A stretch of 64,000 bases of DNA from Centrapalus pauciflorus. Lineage: Eukaryota; Streptophyta; Magnoliopsida; Asterales; Asteraceae. This document shows positions 33,309-44,676 of the stretch, in pieces. A model generated the notes under the pieces. It was not told the DNA's origin. It was given only the letters and a program-made list of their open reading frames with translations, and did not search any database. How positions within the stretch are numbered: the first letter of the stretch is position 1; every line of letters begins with the position of its first letter. The stretch lies in NCBI GenBank assembly GCA_020465985.1, contig JAANYP010002981.1, forward strand, positions 27,930-91,929. Reading direction: 5' to 3'. The position numbers and the translations under genes are program-made.

Positions 33309-33534
33309 TGATATGTGCAAAATTATACATGTTTTTTATATCATTTTGCCTCCAATTTATGTGGTTTTCAGACCGAAACGCGTGAAAAAGATACTGATTT
33401 CATTAATATGTTTGGTCCGCAGGTCAGAAGCCATTAAATCAACATGGGAACGGAGATCAAGGCTAAAATGACGAGATTTTATGATCAAGCCATCTCCTGT
33501 GATCGAAGGCAAAGATTTAACGAAAAGTGACTCT

Positions 33535-33738
33535 ACACGCCCGCGTAAGACTCTCCACGCACCTGTGTGGCCAAGTCCAGTTGAGCATCCACGCACCTGC
33601 GTAGAACATCCCACGCGCCTGCGTGCCCATTTTCAGTCAAAGCAAGCCACGCACCCGCACAGCTTACCCACGCAGGGGGGTAGGCTAGGTTAAGTCCACG
33701 CGCCCGCGTGACTTTCCCCTACGCGCCCGCGTGCCGGG
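33535..33738 (+). repeat. CACGC-N4-GCGTR array in the E LTR
   Basis: About nine units such as CACGCGCCCGCGTG and CACGCACCTGCGTA: inverted arms around a short variable centre, just upstream of the LTR's TATA-like site. The copy in the 3' LTR is at about 55141-55343. Confidence 0.85.
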
Positions 33739-34323
33739 CCCAGTCCATCAGAATTCGTTTTTAAATCCCTAGCTTGCGGCAGTAGCAATCAGAATAGTTT
33801 GGAGGCGATTTTCAGACATATGTTGGCGAATTTCTTCTCGATTTTCAGTAGTTATACATAGTTAATCATAGTTGTAGCCAAAAGTTTATTTCTTCTTCGA
33901 TTTTACGAGCATTCGGGTCGATTCCAGCGTCGATTCGTGCGATTCAGACACGATTTTGGCGAATTTCAGAGCTTTCTTTCATCTTTCACGAATTTTAATC
34001 ATAGTTTAGCTAAAGCTTTCGAATTTCTTGGATTAGAAGCATTCGGTTCGAGTTTTGGATTCAAATTCTTTATTGTAGCAGCGCGATTTGGTACATTCGT
34101 TCCTTTAACTTTCTGATTTTATAATGGTTTTTATTAATTTGAGTTTAATTTTGGGTTTTAGCATGATTAGTGAGTAGTTTTCTTGTTCACCCGCTTGGGA
34201 TGATGGATTCTATGTATTAATTGGTAAATTATTGGATTGATTGATGGATTTTGGTTTATATTTGTTGGATTCTTGATTATTTCATAATTTCTTGTTGAAA
34301 ATCAAATTTTTATTAATCTTTTA

Positions 34324-34606
34324 GCATTGTTTTGCGATAATAAAGTGTTAATTAAATCTGCGTTTTAAAAAGAATGAGGCTTTGAATGAAAAATTAATAG
34401 TCAATTATCTCTTCTAGGCATTGTGTTGCGATAATGATTTGATAGTTGATTGTTAATCTAGAATCTTATGTGTTTGTTGGTTCTTATGCATGGTGTTGCG
34501 ATAATAGGATTGGCAAATCATAAAGTTTGATTTTTAAAGTGACAAAGTCAATTTGTTGGAATTCGGTGTTAATCGATTATCTTTATGCATTGTGTTGCGA
34601 TTATAA
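34324..34606 (+). repeat. Four spaced copies of GCATTGTGTTGCGATAAT in the E LTR
   Basis: Units at 34324, 34418, 34488 and 34587, separated by 70-100 bp of unrelated AT-rich sequence; they are also present in the 3' LTR. Confidence 0.8.
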
Positions 34607-35301
34607 GATTAATTGGTTAATATTGGAGTTTGACGAGTTGCTTTGTTTCCATCACGTGGTTATCAAGATTAAATATTTTAACTTGAAATAATTAAATAAT
34701 CGGTATATTAAACCAAAATCCGGGCTTAATTGAATTTAAAATTGGTTATCAACCGATTTGTCTTTAGTCAATCAATTCAATCCATCGCCAGTTAATTATA
34801 GTTTTCTAATTCCAAGTGGGTGACGCTTTCGTAATTTAAGAGTTTGGTAAAATTTATCATCGTTCTTTACTTGCTTAAGTTAGTTTGATTTAATTTTGCT
34901 TTAATTAGTTTGGTTCGTATACTTTAGTTATCGTTACTTGCTTGCTTTAGTTGTTTAGTTTAATTCTTGTTTGCTAAAGTTAGTTTTTATTTTAATATGA
35001 AAAATCCAAAAATATTAGTTTAATTTTTTTGTGTTACTTAGTTTGCTATAGTTATCTGTTAGTTAATTTTAATTATTGTCTTTAGTTGATAACTTCCTCA
35101 AAACGTCAAAAATAGCTAAATATCGGTTTAGGTTGTAGTATTTGAGTCTCCAATCTTTATTCCGTTCCCTGAGTTCGATAAATCCTGGGTGATTCTTAAA
35201 GCTAAATTGCACACGATTGGTACACTGCCAGTTGTGTAATTTATACTTTGGGTTCATTTAGATATTAAAACCTGAGGTGTGTTTTGCACGCGTCAAGTTT
35301 T

Positions 35302-35321
35302 TGGCGCCGTTGCCGGGGAAC
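35302..35321 (+). other. E primer-binding site
   Basis: TGGCGCCGTTGCCGGGGAAC, seven bases after the LTR, is the primer-binding site typical of Athila-like elements, usually assigned to tRNA-Asp (family knowledge). Confidence 0.85.
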
Positions 35322-35440
35322 GGTGTGAGCTTTAAGAAACAACCAACACCGGTAGTTTAGTTGATCCTTTTTAGGGGCAATCCCCCTGAAAAGTTAAATT
35401 TTCTGTCTATTTTCATTTTTCTTTAAAGGGTGTTCGGTGT

Positions 35441-37842
35441 ATGAGTCGTCGTAATCCTAATATCGTCAGCCCATACTCCGAACCTGAGCGGGTATTCCGT
35501 AGCCGTCTTCGTGACCAATCGCACCCTTTAGTTGAGGGACTGCCTAGTTTTTCTGATTCTGCTGACCATACTGTTTTTCACCCGGTGGAGGAAGGTCACG
35601 TAGACATCTTTGTTCAGTTACCTCCGATTTCTAGTCCTTCACCTTATTCACCTTCATCATCTTCTGATTCTTCATCTTCTTCTGACTCTTCATCTTTCAC
35701 TATGGGAGACCAAAGGACAATGCTTGAGCTTAACCAACCGGTCACCGATGACTCAGAAGGTGCAATAGTTATTCCTGGATTCGATGCCGTTAATTTTGAG
35801 CTAAAGTCGAGCCTGATCGCTTTAGTTCAGAATAACGCACAATTCTGCGGTCTATCTTCTGAGGATCCGTATTCCCACCTGAAGAAATTCAGAAAAGCAT
35901 GCGGTGGGTATAAAGCAAATCAAGTTCCAAGGGAAGTAATTCGACTGATGCTCTTTCCTTACTCTCACTCCGGACGTGCCATGATGTGGTATGAGTCCCT
36001 TCCCTCGAACTCGATTCGTACTTGGGACGAAATGGAAACCAAATTTCTACTCAAATTATGCCCTCCGTCTCGGACTACTAAGCTTATGAGTGACATTCTC
36101 TCATTTAAGCAGAAACATGACGAGTCTCTATATGATGCATGGGAGAGATATAAAGAGTCCATCATGAAATGCCCAAATCATAACATGACACTCAATCACC
36201 GTGTGAAGGTTTTCTATGAGAATGTTCACCCCATGTATCACTCACTAATCGACTCCGCCTGTAACGGGTCGGTGTATAAGAGGACTCCTGAAGAGGCTTT
36301 TGACATAATCGATGATCTGGTCTTAAGTCAAACTTAGACGCCGAGTGAATACTTTGGTTGGGGTGCGAATGATTCAAAGCAAGCTGAAGCCATTGCTAAT
36401 CTCACTGCTCAGATAGCCATTCTAACTAAGCAGTCAAATGACCAATCACAAGCTTCATCATCATACCCTGTGCATGCCATACAGCAAGGGTGTGAACATT
36501 GTGGTAGAGCTCATTTTGGCTATGAGTGTCAGGCTGCATATGCTACTGAGTACCAACAAGAGGAAGTTTACCTTTCTTCTGGAGACTATGGGTACACACC
36601 CGAAGGTTTTCCAAGACCCAACAATAATCTGAATTACGCCTCTCAGAACACCTTTAGACCTTAGGGGTTTTCTAACCCCCCTCGTCCTCGACCTCCAGGG
36701 TTCTCTCACCCTCGCCCACAGTTTAACCCTCACGCGGGTTACAATCAGGGTAATTCAGGAGGTTACAATCAGGGCAATTCAGGAGGTTACAATCAGGGTA
36801 ATTCGGGAGGGTATAATCTGGGGTATAACTAGGGCTTTCAGCAGGGGCAAGGTCAGAGGTTCCAACCTCGTGGCCAAGGATTTGTACAAAACCAATATGT
36901 TCAAATTCTTCAGAATCCTCGCCATCAGCAACAATATCAGGGGCAGAACCAAAACATTCCTACTCAAGAGAAGCCTATTTTGGAAGAAATGATGGCAAAG
37001 TACATGGCCGAGCAGTCTGTGATCAATCGTAATCAACAATCAGCGATGAAGAATCTCAAGAATCAGCTCGGCCAGATGGCTAAGACTTTGAATGAGAGGC
37101 AGTCAGGAGAGCTCCCCAGTAACACTATTCCAAATCCTAGGGGGGAAGCAAAGATGGTTGTGACAAGAAGTGGAAAGACAACCCAAGGCCCTGAATCGTC
37201 TAAACCTATACCACCTCCTCCATCTTCACCCACAGCTGAGAAAGGGCCGGAGACCACTACGGACGAGGTGCACCCACCAGAATCAGTGAGTCCCGCACAA
37301 GTCCCATCTCCAAAAGTCCCTGCAGCAAATCCCTACCAACCACGTATCCCATACCCTAATCGCTTGAAGAAAGAGGTGCAAGATAAGCAGTATGGCAAGT
37401 TTCTGGGTCTGTTTAAACAGTTGCAGATCAACATTCCATTTGTTGATGCAATTGCACAGATGCCTAAGTATGCCAAGTTCCTGAAAGACCTCCTTTCTAA
37501 CCGTCAAAAGCTTGAGGATCTAGCTACAGTTGAGATGAATGCTGAATGTTTAGCTGTCCTCCAGAACAAGCTTCCAGTTAAACAGGATGATCCGGGTAGT
37601 TTCACGATACCCTGTCATATAGGGCCCCTCCACGTTACTAATGCTCTTGCTGATCTGGGAGCTAGCATTAATCTCATGCCTTCTTCGTTATATGCTCGGT
37701 TAGGGTTAGGAGATCCTAAACCTACACGCATGAGTATTCAGCTAGCCGATAGATCAGTTAAGTTCCTGCAAGGTATCGCTGAGAATATGTTGGTGAAAGT
37801 CGATAAGTTTGTTTTCCCGGTCAACTTTGTGATCATGGACAT
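35441..37842 (+). pseudogene. gag: E gag and start of protease (three TAG stops; cut by F)
   Basis: ATG 35441 (MSRRNPNIVSPYSEPERV). It has a Ser-rich linker, then the Retrotrans_gag capsid (SHLKKFRKACGG, MMWYESLPSNSIRTWDEM), a knuckle CEHCGRAHFGYEC (36491-36529), a GYNQGNSG repeat (36739-36826) and a Gln-rich helix (MMAKYMAEQS). The protease has ADLGASINLMP, the DLGAS form typical of Athila, and reads into the F insertion at VIMD. TAG stops at 36335, 36662 and 36830 are in the same frame; at least the last two fit CAG to TAG. Confidence 0.9.
36739..36826 (+). repeat. 24-bp tandem repeat coding GYNQGNSG in E gag
   Basis: About three and a half units of GGTTACAATCAGGGTAATTC plus four bases, coding a Gly/Asn/Gln-rich low-complexity segment just after the knuckle region. 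Confidence 0.8.
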
Positions 37843-39690
37843 TATAACACCTTGCCTTTTATTTGCATTTTTATTTTTAAGTATTTTGAGCAATTTGCGT
37901 AAAATGATGTAATTTCGAGATTTGGTATAAATAGGGGCTGAGAGCTCATTTTCTCATTTTTGCAAGCCAAATTCCTTTCCAGAGCTCCTCTCTCTAGAAT
38001 TGAACTTCTCTCTAGCTTTTCTCCCAAACCGACCGGCCAAATCTCGCGTTCTATACGTCATCGGAAAGAACTCGAAGAGTACTACACGGATCTGCAATTG
38101 CATGTGTGATTTGATTCGGATTTGAGGTAAGAAATGTCATTTTCGACTTCTGCATTTTCGGTTTGAAATACAAAATTCGAGTTTATTGTTTTTAGGCGAT
38201 TTAAAGCTAATTTCGTATGAATTTTAGCTAGAATATGATAGATAATGTATAATATAACTAAACCGAGGCTTATTACTTAGATTATTTGTGGATTTAAGGC
38301 TTGAAAATGCATGTTTAAAGCTGTAGTTTATGAACAAACTCGAGTATGTATAGAACAGACTCGAAATGCCAAGAACAGACTCGAATAGAGCTAGATTCGA
38401 GATATGGGTCTCGAATCTATCCTCAGATTCGAATGAGGTTCGAATCTAACCCCTCCCCTGTTCGAGTCTGGCTTCGAATCTAACCTAGTTCGAGTCTGGC
38501 TTCAAGTTTGTTACTCAGATTCGAATCTGACTTCGAATCTAATGCTCAGATTCGAATCTAACCCCTAAATTTCGAATCTAATTGATAAAATTTACGAACA
38601 ACGCATAAATTAGCAATATAAATAGCAAAATATTTAGCTAGAAGTTATGGCTTATAGATGTTGGAATATTGAGCTACAATATTAATTTAGCACATGTTCT
38701 GTAATTATTGAACTTCAGATATTATACATAAGCTGTTTAGCCCAGCTGCAAGTCAAAGCCAGTGCCAGTCTATATTGAGCCTAGATAAGCAAGTGCAAGC
38801 GTTATAAAGCAATTTAAAGCGTAAATAAGCCCGAGCAAGCATTTCAGAATATTTCAAAGCATTTTCAGTACTGTGAGTAACAGTTATTCTTGTTTACATG
38901 TTTTATATGAAATTGAGACATAAATTGCTTCTATGTGACTTCTTTGGAATTCAATAGACTTTTGTGAGTGAAGGCGAACACTGTGGTACAGGTGATGCCC
39001 AGCTTAGCCGGATCTTACATTTGATCTATTAATATGCATATTTATCTGCTATCTGTTTATTTTTTGCATACTATACAGCAAGCCTTGTTTTAGCGTTTCT
39101 TTGTGCATCTCATAAGCATTATATTTAGCGAGCAAGCAATTCTGATGTTCACCACTATCCCTTGAGCATTATGCGGGTAGCTAGCCCCGCATCACAGATT
39201 GATCATCTGTCAGCGGTAAACCCATAGTGGTGGCATCTCCGTTCTGCGTGAAATGTCTCAATTGTGCAGCGTTCTTTCTGGGTATTAAGCAAATGAGCAA
39301 GCAAGCAAGCAAGCAAGCATAACAGCCTTTATAGGCATTTTCGCCTCATATTTTACATGCATTCTTGAATATCTGTTTACTCACTAAGCTTTAGCTTACA
39401 GTTGCTACTTACAATTTTTACAGGAAAAGGTAAAGAACAAGCTGGACCTTCTGCTTAGGTCTATTATCTGATCTGCCCAGAGGACTTAGCTCATTTTCAG
39501 CTTGTGGTATAGCTTATGATGCCTTGGGTTTTGGGTAGCTGCTTTTATTTATGTTATGATGTTTTTAGCAACTTAGTACTGTAACCTTGAAGCATGTGTA
39601 GTGCAAGACTTATTGTAATGTTTTATTAGCTTTATGCATTTATTATTATTCCTGGGATAAGCAAGCGTGTTTTGAAGCAAGGATGTGACA
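37843..39690 (+). repeat. F 5' LTR (1848 bp)
   Basis: TATAAATA box at 37926-37933 followed by GGGG. Strong donor-like TTTGAG|GTAAGA with GT at 38127. TTCGAATCT array at 38338-38577. Six AGCA units at about 39296-39319 (seven in the 3' LTR). Ends GGATGTGACA. Confidence 0.95.
38338..38577 (+). repeat. TTCGAATCT word array in the F LTR
   Basis: About seventeen copies of TTCGAATCT, AGATTCGA, TTCGAGTCT or AGACTCGAA, including full AGATTCGAATCT palindromes. The words are the same as in copia element A although the flanks are unrelated. The 3' LTR copy is at about 45172-45416. Confidence 0.88.
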
Positions 39691-39693
39691 GGA

Positions 39694-39704
39694 TGGTATC
39701 AGAG
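39694..39704 (+). other. F primer-binding site (initiator Met tRNA)
   Basis: TGGTATCAGAG, three bases after the LTR end; the match stops one base short of the usual TGGTATCAGAGC. Confidence 0.85.
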
Positions 39705-39896
39705 AATTAGTTTGAGGGATTCAAGTGTTAGCAATAACACTTGGACTCAAACTTTTAAGCAAAGATATTAGCTTCGAATGTCTAGGCTTTAACTTGACCT
39801 GAGATAGGCTTTGACTTTGCTTTAGGAATTGGGAAATGGGGTAGAATAGGAGTTATGCCTATTCTTATGCAAGTATTATTTATATAATTTCAGAAC

Positions 39897-42413
39897 ATGT
39901 CTGGATCTGGTGAAGGAGCTGGAGGTGGACTCACTCCTGAACAGATCATGCAAATAATGCAAACTATGCTTAACGAGAACAATGAGCGTCAAGCTAAGTT
40001 CTTGCAAGAACAGTTTCGTGCTCGTGATGAAGCCGAAACTAGGCGAAGGGAAGAACGCCAGAAGAAGCAGCATGAAGACACTGGACGCCGAAATGATGAC
40101 ACCGACGAGGAGGAAGCCCCTGTAGTCCCTCCTAAGGGCTGCAACTTCCGTTACTTTAAGGCTTGCGGAGCTCAACCTTTTAAGGGTGCTGCAAATTCGA
40201 TCGAAGCGCTTGAGTGGATCACTGGCATCGAGCGGATTTTTCTCATTAGTGACTGTGCTGAAGAATCAAAGGTCAGCTTCGCTACAACACTGTTCGAAGG
40301 TGGCGCTGTTATGTGGTGGAGGTCTCAGGAAAACATGCACGGAGCCAACTGGATTAAGTCCCTATCTTGGGATGAATTTAAAGTTATTTTCTTTCGTCAG
40401 TACTGCCCAGCTGATGAAAAGAAGCGTTTGGAAGAGAAGCTGATGTCTCTTACTCAGGGAACCAAATCGGTGACTGAGTATGAGATTGAATTCACCCGAC
40501 TAAGCTTGTTGTCTGACTATCAAGTCGCTACTGAAGAGCGAAAGATCGATCGTTTTCTTATGGGTCTACATCCCGAGTATCAGAAGTTTTTGAAGCATCA
40601 GAGGTACACCAACTACGCTGATTGTGTTGAAGCTGCTCGAATTCTCGAGCAGGATTTTATTCGAGCTGGAGGAGTTCATGCTTCCTCTGTTAACCCGACA
40701 TGTCCATCACCGCCCAAGAAATCGCGCACCGGAAGCTATTCTGGATCTTCATCTAGATATTCTCAGCCACAGCAGTTTCAGTACCGACAGTTCAGCTCGC
40801 CTACGGCACAGCAAACTCGATCTTATGCGGTACATTCTGAGCCGAGGCAGTGTCGCCGCTGCCAGAAGTCACACATTGGGCGTTGTAACCCCAATGATGT
40901 AAGGTGCTATGTGTGCAACGAAATAGGACATAGCAGTGAAGAATGTCCTAACAGAGTTAAAGTTTGCAACAATTGTTTACGCCCTGGACATAATGAGCAT
41001 GCATGTACGCATCCGTTCAGCATGATTTACCCGAGTGCAGAGCATCATCCGCGATTGCAGCAGCAGCAATACCGACCTCAGCAACAACATCAACAACAAC
41101 AGCAAAGACAAAATCAACCAGCCCGACATAGCGCATCGCGTGGAGGTTCTAGTCGCCGTAACGAGCCAACTAGGAGTCAGAATCGCGCATTCCAAATAAC
41201 AGCCGAGCAAGCGAAGGAAATACCAGATGTGGTATCTGGTACGTTTCTTGTTAACTCTATCCCTGCTAGAGTTATTTTCGATTCAGGAGCCAATCGCTCT
41301 TTTATATCAAGTGCATTTGCATCTAAGCTTGGAATTACTCCGACAACTCTGCCTGTTATATTTGATATCGAAACGGCCAGTAACGTGTGCGTGTCCACCG
41401 ATAAAATTTACCGCGACTGCATAATTCTGTTAGATAATTGCACGTTCCAACTTGACCTCATTCCTATGGACTTTCACGAATTCGACGTCATCGTCGGTAT
41501 GGATTGGCTTGATCATCATGACGCCAACATTGTCTGCAAGAAGAAGTTGATAAAGCTCACTACACCGGATGGCCGCAGTATCTGCATCTATGGTGACAGA
41601 AAGAAAGGTGACTTATGTTTAATTTCTGTAGTCAAAGCTAGGAAACATATAGCTAAGGGTTGCGTGTCATACTTAGCATATGCAATAGATGCTAAGTCTG
41701 AAAAGAAAACTTTAGCCGAGGTACCGATAGCCTCTGAATTTCCAGATGTCTTTCCCGAGGACATCTCTGGACTCCCACCAGACCGTCAGGTGGAGTTCAG
41801 AATTGATTTAGTGCCCGGCGCGGCACCAATTGCTCGAGCCCCGTATAGACTTGCACCTGCTGAGATGCAAGAAATGATGAAGCAATTGCAAGAATTGCTT
41901 GACAAGGGACTCATACGACCAAGTTCATCTCCCTGGGGAGCTCCTGTTTTATTCGTTAAGAAGAAAGATGGGACTCTCCGGATGTGCATTGATTATAGGG
42001 AGTTGAACAAGGTAACAATAAAGAACAAATATCCGTTGCCCAGAATAGACGATCTTTTCGACCAGCTTCAGGGAGCCAGTTACTTCTCAAAGATCGATCT
42101 TAGATCTGGGTATCATCAGCTCAAAGTTCATGAAGAAGACGTCCCTAAAACGGCTTTCCGTACCAGATATGGGCATTACGAGTTTCTTGTTATGCCCTTT
42201 GGCCTTACAAACGCTCCTGCGGTGTTCATGGATCTGATGAACCGCGTTTGTAGACCAATGCTCGATAAGTCTGTTATCGTCTTTATAGACGATATTCTCA
42301 TCTACTCGAAAACTGAAGCTGAGCATGCTGTGCATCTTAGAGAGCTGCTAGAGTTGCTGCGCAAGGAGCGACTTTACGCCAAGTTCTCTAAATGCGAATT
42401 TTGGTTGCGACAG
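39897..42413 (+). CDS. gag-pol: F gag-pol exon 1: Gag, protease, N-terminal RT
   Basis: ATG 39897, 839 codons to a predicted donor. It has a coiled N-terminus (EQIMQIMQTML), Retrotrans_gag (MWWRSQENMHG, LTQGTKSVTEYEIEF) and three knuckles at 40851-41008 (CRRCQKSHIGRC, CYVCNEIGHSSEEC, CNNCLRPGHNEHAC). Protease has IFDSGANRSFI. RT has YRLAPAEM, KIDLRSGYHQL and VFIDDILIYS. Read without splicing, the frame runs 41 codons further into the intron, to 42536, giving a product that stops inside RT. Gag and pol share one frame. Confidence 0.95.
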
Positions 42414-42504
42414 GTGCTTGCAATCTCGATTTATTTATTTTTAAGCTTATCTTTTCTTAAAATTTCATGCTCAGCGTTAACTTGCAAATCTTGTATCTTA
42501 TCAG
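42414..42504 (+). other. 91-nt phase-0 intron inside F reverse transcriptase
   Basis: Donor CAG|GTGCTT, branch-like TTAAC at 42477-42481, and acceptor TTGTATCTTATCAG ending at 42504. The exons on both sides are in different frames, and removal of exactly 91 nt puts them in frame between two codons, completing the conserved FLGH region of gypsy RT. D has the same insertion point. This supports a real intron over a chance indel. Confidence 0.85.
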
Positions 42505-44637
42505 ATACAATTCCTTGGTCATGTGATATCTGGTGAAGGAATCTCTGTGGATCCTTCTAAGATAGAAGCCATTCAAAATTGGGAAGCTCCCAAATCAGCT
42601 ACTGAGATCCGAAGTTTCTTGGGATTGGCGGGTTACTACCGTCGATTCATTAAGGACTTCTCAAAACTAGCCATGCCTCTTACATCTCTTACTCGCAAGA
42701 ATGTTCCCTTTATTTGGGAAGAAGCTCAAGAGAACTCATTCCGAACTTTAAAGCAGAAACTCACCGAAGCACCTATTCTGGCCTTACCCGAAGGCAATGA
42801 AGACTTTGTGGTCTTCAGCGATGCTTCATATCAAGGGCTTGGGTGTGTTTTGATGCAAAGAGGCAGAGTCATAGCATATGCTTCTCGCCAGCTTAAGGAT
42901 CATGAAAAGAGTCATCCGACTCATGACCTTGAACTTGCTGCTGTGACTTTTGCGTTGAAAACATGGCGGCATTATCTCTACGGCACCAAATGTCAGTTGT
43001 ATACGGATCACAAGAGCCTTAAGTATATATTCAGCCAGAAGGAGCTCAACATGCGCCAGCGACGCTCCATGGAACTCATCAAAGACTATGACTGTGATAT
43101 TCTTTATCACCCTGGCAAAGCGAATGTGGTGGCCGACGCATTGAGTCGTAAATCCTACTCTGCTAAATGTCTCTATACCTTGACTCATACTTCGTTTTCA
43201 TCTACTCTGATTGATGAAATTCTCGTTTCTCAAGCCGAAGCCCTAAAAGAAGAAAACCTCAACTCTGAGGACATGAAAGGGCAACTTCAATTCTTAACCG
43301 ATAGCCCTCGTGGCTTAAAGCTCTTCAAAAATCGTGTCTGGGTTCCGAAATTTGGTAATGTTCGACAGAAAATTCTTTCGGAAGCCCACTGTTCTAACTT
43401 CTCGGTACATCCTGGCAGCACCAAGATGTACAACGATCTAAAAGCCGAATATTGGTGGCCCGGTATGAAAAGAGACGTAGGCCAATATGTCGATAATTGT
43501 GTTACATGCCGGTTAGTCAAAGCGGAGCATCAGCAGCCTTACGGCAGTCTTCAGCCCTTACCGATCCCCGAGTGGAAGTTCGATCACATAACGATGGACT
43601 TTGTGACGAAGTTGCCGACTACACAAAGACAGCACGACGCAATATGGGTTATCGTGGATCGCCTAACCAAAGTCGCACATTTCATTCCGATTCGCGAAAA
43701 CTATTCACTTGAGAAGCTAGCCAAGTTGTATATAGACGAGATCGTTACTCGACACGCAGTGCCTCTGTCTATTGTTTCCGACCGCGACAGCCGATTCACT
43801 TCGAGGTTCTGGAGTGCATTACAAGATGGATTAGGCACTAAGATCAGAATGAGCACAGCGTATCATCCACAGCCTGATGGCCAGAGTGAGCGTACGATCC
43901 TTACACTCGAAGACATGCTGCGGGCATGTGTTCTTGAGTTTAGCGGTAGTTGGGACGACCACTTGCCGTTAGCAGAGTTTTCTTATAACAATAGTTACCA
44001 CTCATCCATCAAAGCCGCACCTTTCGAAGCCTTATACGGACGCAAGTGCCGAACTCCTACGTGTTGGCATGAAGCCGGTGAAGCACCAATCGCCGGTCCC
44101 GAGCTACTTCAGCAGACAAATGAAAAGATCCGAATTATACGTCAACGATTGGAAACTGCTCAATCTCGACAGAAATCGTATCACGACCGACGCCATAAGC
44201 CTTTAGAATTCCAGAAGGACGACTATGTTGTATTAAAAGTCTCGCCGATGAAAGGTGTGTTCAGATTCGGCAAGCGTGGCAAGTTAGCACCACGATTCGT
44301 TGGTCCTTTCAAGATCACCGAGCGTGTTGGAACTCAATCTTATCTGTTGGACTTGCCGAGCGAACTGTCCAACATACACCCCGTGTTTCACGTTTCGCAA
44401 CTAAGGAAGTGCAAAGAAGATGACAGAGAAAAGTGGGCCGATCATCTGAGCTACAAGATCAACGAGAAACTGCAATGTGACGAGCCTGAGGTTATTCTAG
44501 AGACAAAGATGAAGAAGCTGAGAAATAGAGAAGTAGCAATGGTGTTGGTGCAGTGGAGGACTTCTCACGGAATTTCTCAGACCTGGGAATCTGAGGAAGA
44601 CATGAGAGTTCGATATCCGCATCTGTTCGAGCCTTAG
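42505..44637 (+). CDS. gag-pol: F gag-pol exon 2: C-terminal RT, RNase H, integrase, chromodomain-like tail
   Basis: 710 codons. RT thumb (VISGEGISVDPSKIEAI, RSFLGLAGYYRRFI). RNase H: VFSDASYQGLGCVL, ELAAVTFALKTWRHY, YTDHKSL, VADALSR. Integrase: HCSNFSVHPG and CVTCRLVKAEHQ zinc residues, then IVDRLTKVAHFI, SIVSDRDSRFTSRFW and QPDGQSERTI for the DDE triad. The GPFKITERVG and HPVFHVSQLRK segments follow. The end (MVLVQWRTSHGISQTWE) looks like the chromodomain of chromoviruses, which guides integration into heterochromatin (family knowledge). No stop or frameshift. Confidence 0.95.
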   Translation: MQFLGHVISGEGISVDPSKIEAIQNWEAPKSATEIRSFLGLAGYYRRFIKDFSKLAMPLTSLTRKNVPFIWEEAQENSFRTLKQKLTEAPILALPEGNEDFVVFSDASYQGLGCVLMQRGRVIAYASRQLKDHEKSHPTHDLELAAVTFALKTWRHYLYGTKCQLYTDHKSLKYIFSQKELNMRQRRSMELIKDYDCDILYHPGKANVVADALSRKSYSAKCLYTLTHTSFSSTLIDEILVSQAEALKEENLNSEDMKGQLQFLTDSPRGLKLFKNRVWVPKFGNVRQKILSEAHCSNFSVHPGSTKMYNDLKAEYWWPGMKRDVGQYVDNCVTCRLVKAEHQQPYGSLQPLPIPEWKFDHITMDFVTKLPTTQRQHDAIWVIVDRLTKVAHFIPIRENYSLEKLAKLYIDEIVTRHAVPLSIVSDRDSRFTSRFWSALQDGLGTKIRMSTAYHPQPDGQSERTILTLEDMLRACVLEFSGSWDDHLPLAEFSYNNSYHSSIKAAPFEALYGRKCRTPTCWHEAGEAPIAGPELLQQTNEKIRIIRQRLETAQSRQKSYHDRRHKPLEFQKDDYVVLKVSPMKGVFRFGKRGKLAPRFVGPFKITERVGTQSYLLDLPSELSNIHPVFHVSQLRKCKEDDREKWADHLSYKINEKLQCDEPEVILETKMKKLRNREVAMVLVQWRTSHGISQTWESEEDMRVRYPHLFEP

Positions 44638-44676
44638 GTACTTCGAGGACGAAGTGCAAGCGTGGTGGGCTCATAC

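Larger units (their letters stand above)
33309..35295 (+). repeat. E 5' LTR (1987 bp)
   Basis: Pairs with 54915-56902 at high identity by eye. Contains the CACGC-N4-GCGTR array (33535-33738), followed by the TATA-like TTTTTAAATCC (about 33760). Further on are four spaced GCATTGTGTTGCGATAAT units (34324, 34418, 34488, 34587). Confidence 0.93.
38127..39893 (+). other. Possible leader intron in F (LTR donor to pre-gag acceptor)
   Basis: Donor GAG|GTAAGAAATG in the LTR and acceptor TATATAATTTCAG ending four bases before the gag-pol ATG. D has the matching pair (GAG|GTAATA at 24720; TTAATTTCAG ending 26875). Splicing would remove the primer-binding site from the mRNA and separate it from genomic RNA. 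This is inference from signals only. Confidence 0.4.

Noticed and set aside
36335..36664. Programmed stop readthrough in E gag
   Set aside because: Three or more TAGs scattered through one frame fit mutation; no shared readthrough context follows them.
38338..38577. Pol III promoter (B box GGTTCGAATC) or tRNA-derived SINE
   Set aside because: No A box at proper spacing, no tRNA fold and no poly-A tail; the word occurs in arrays, not singly.
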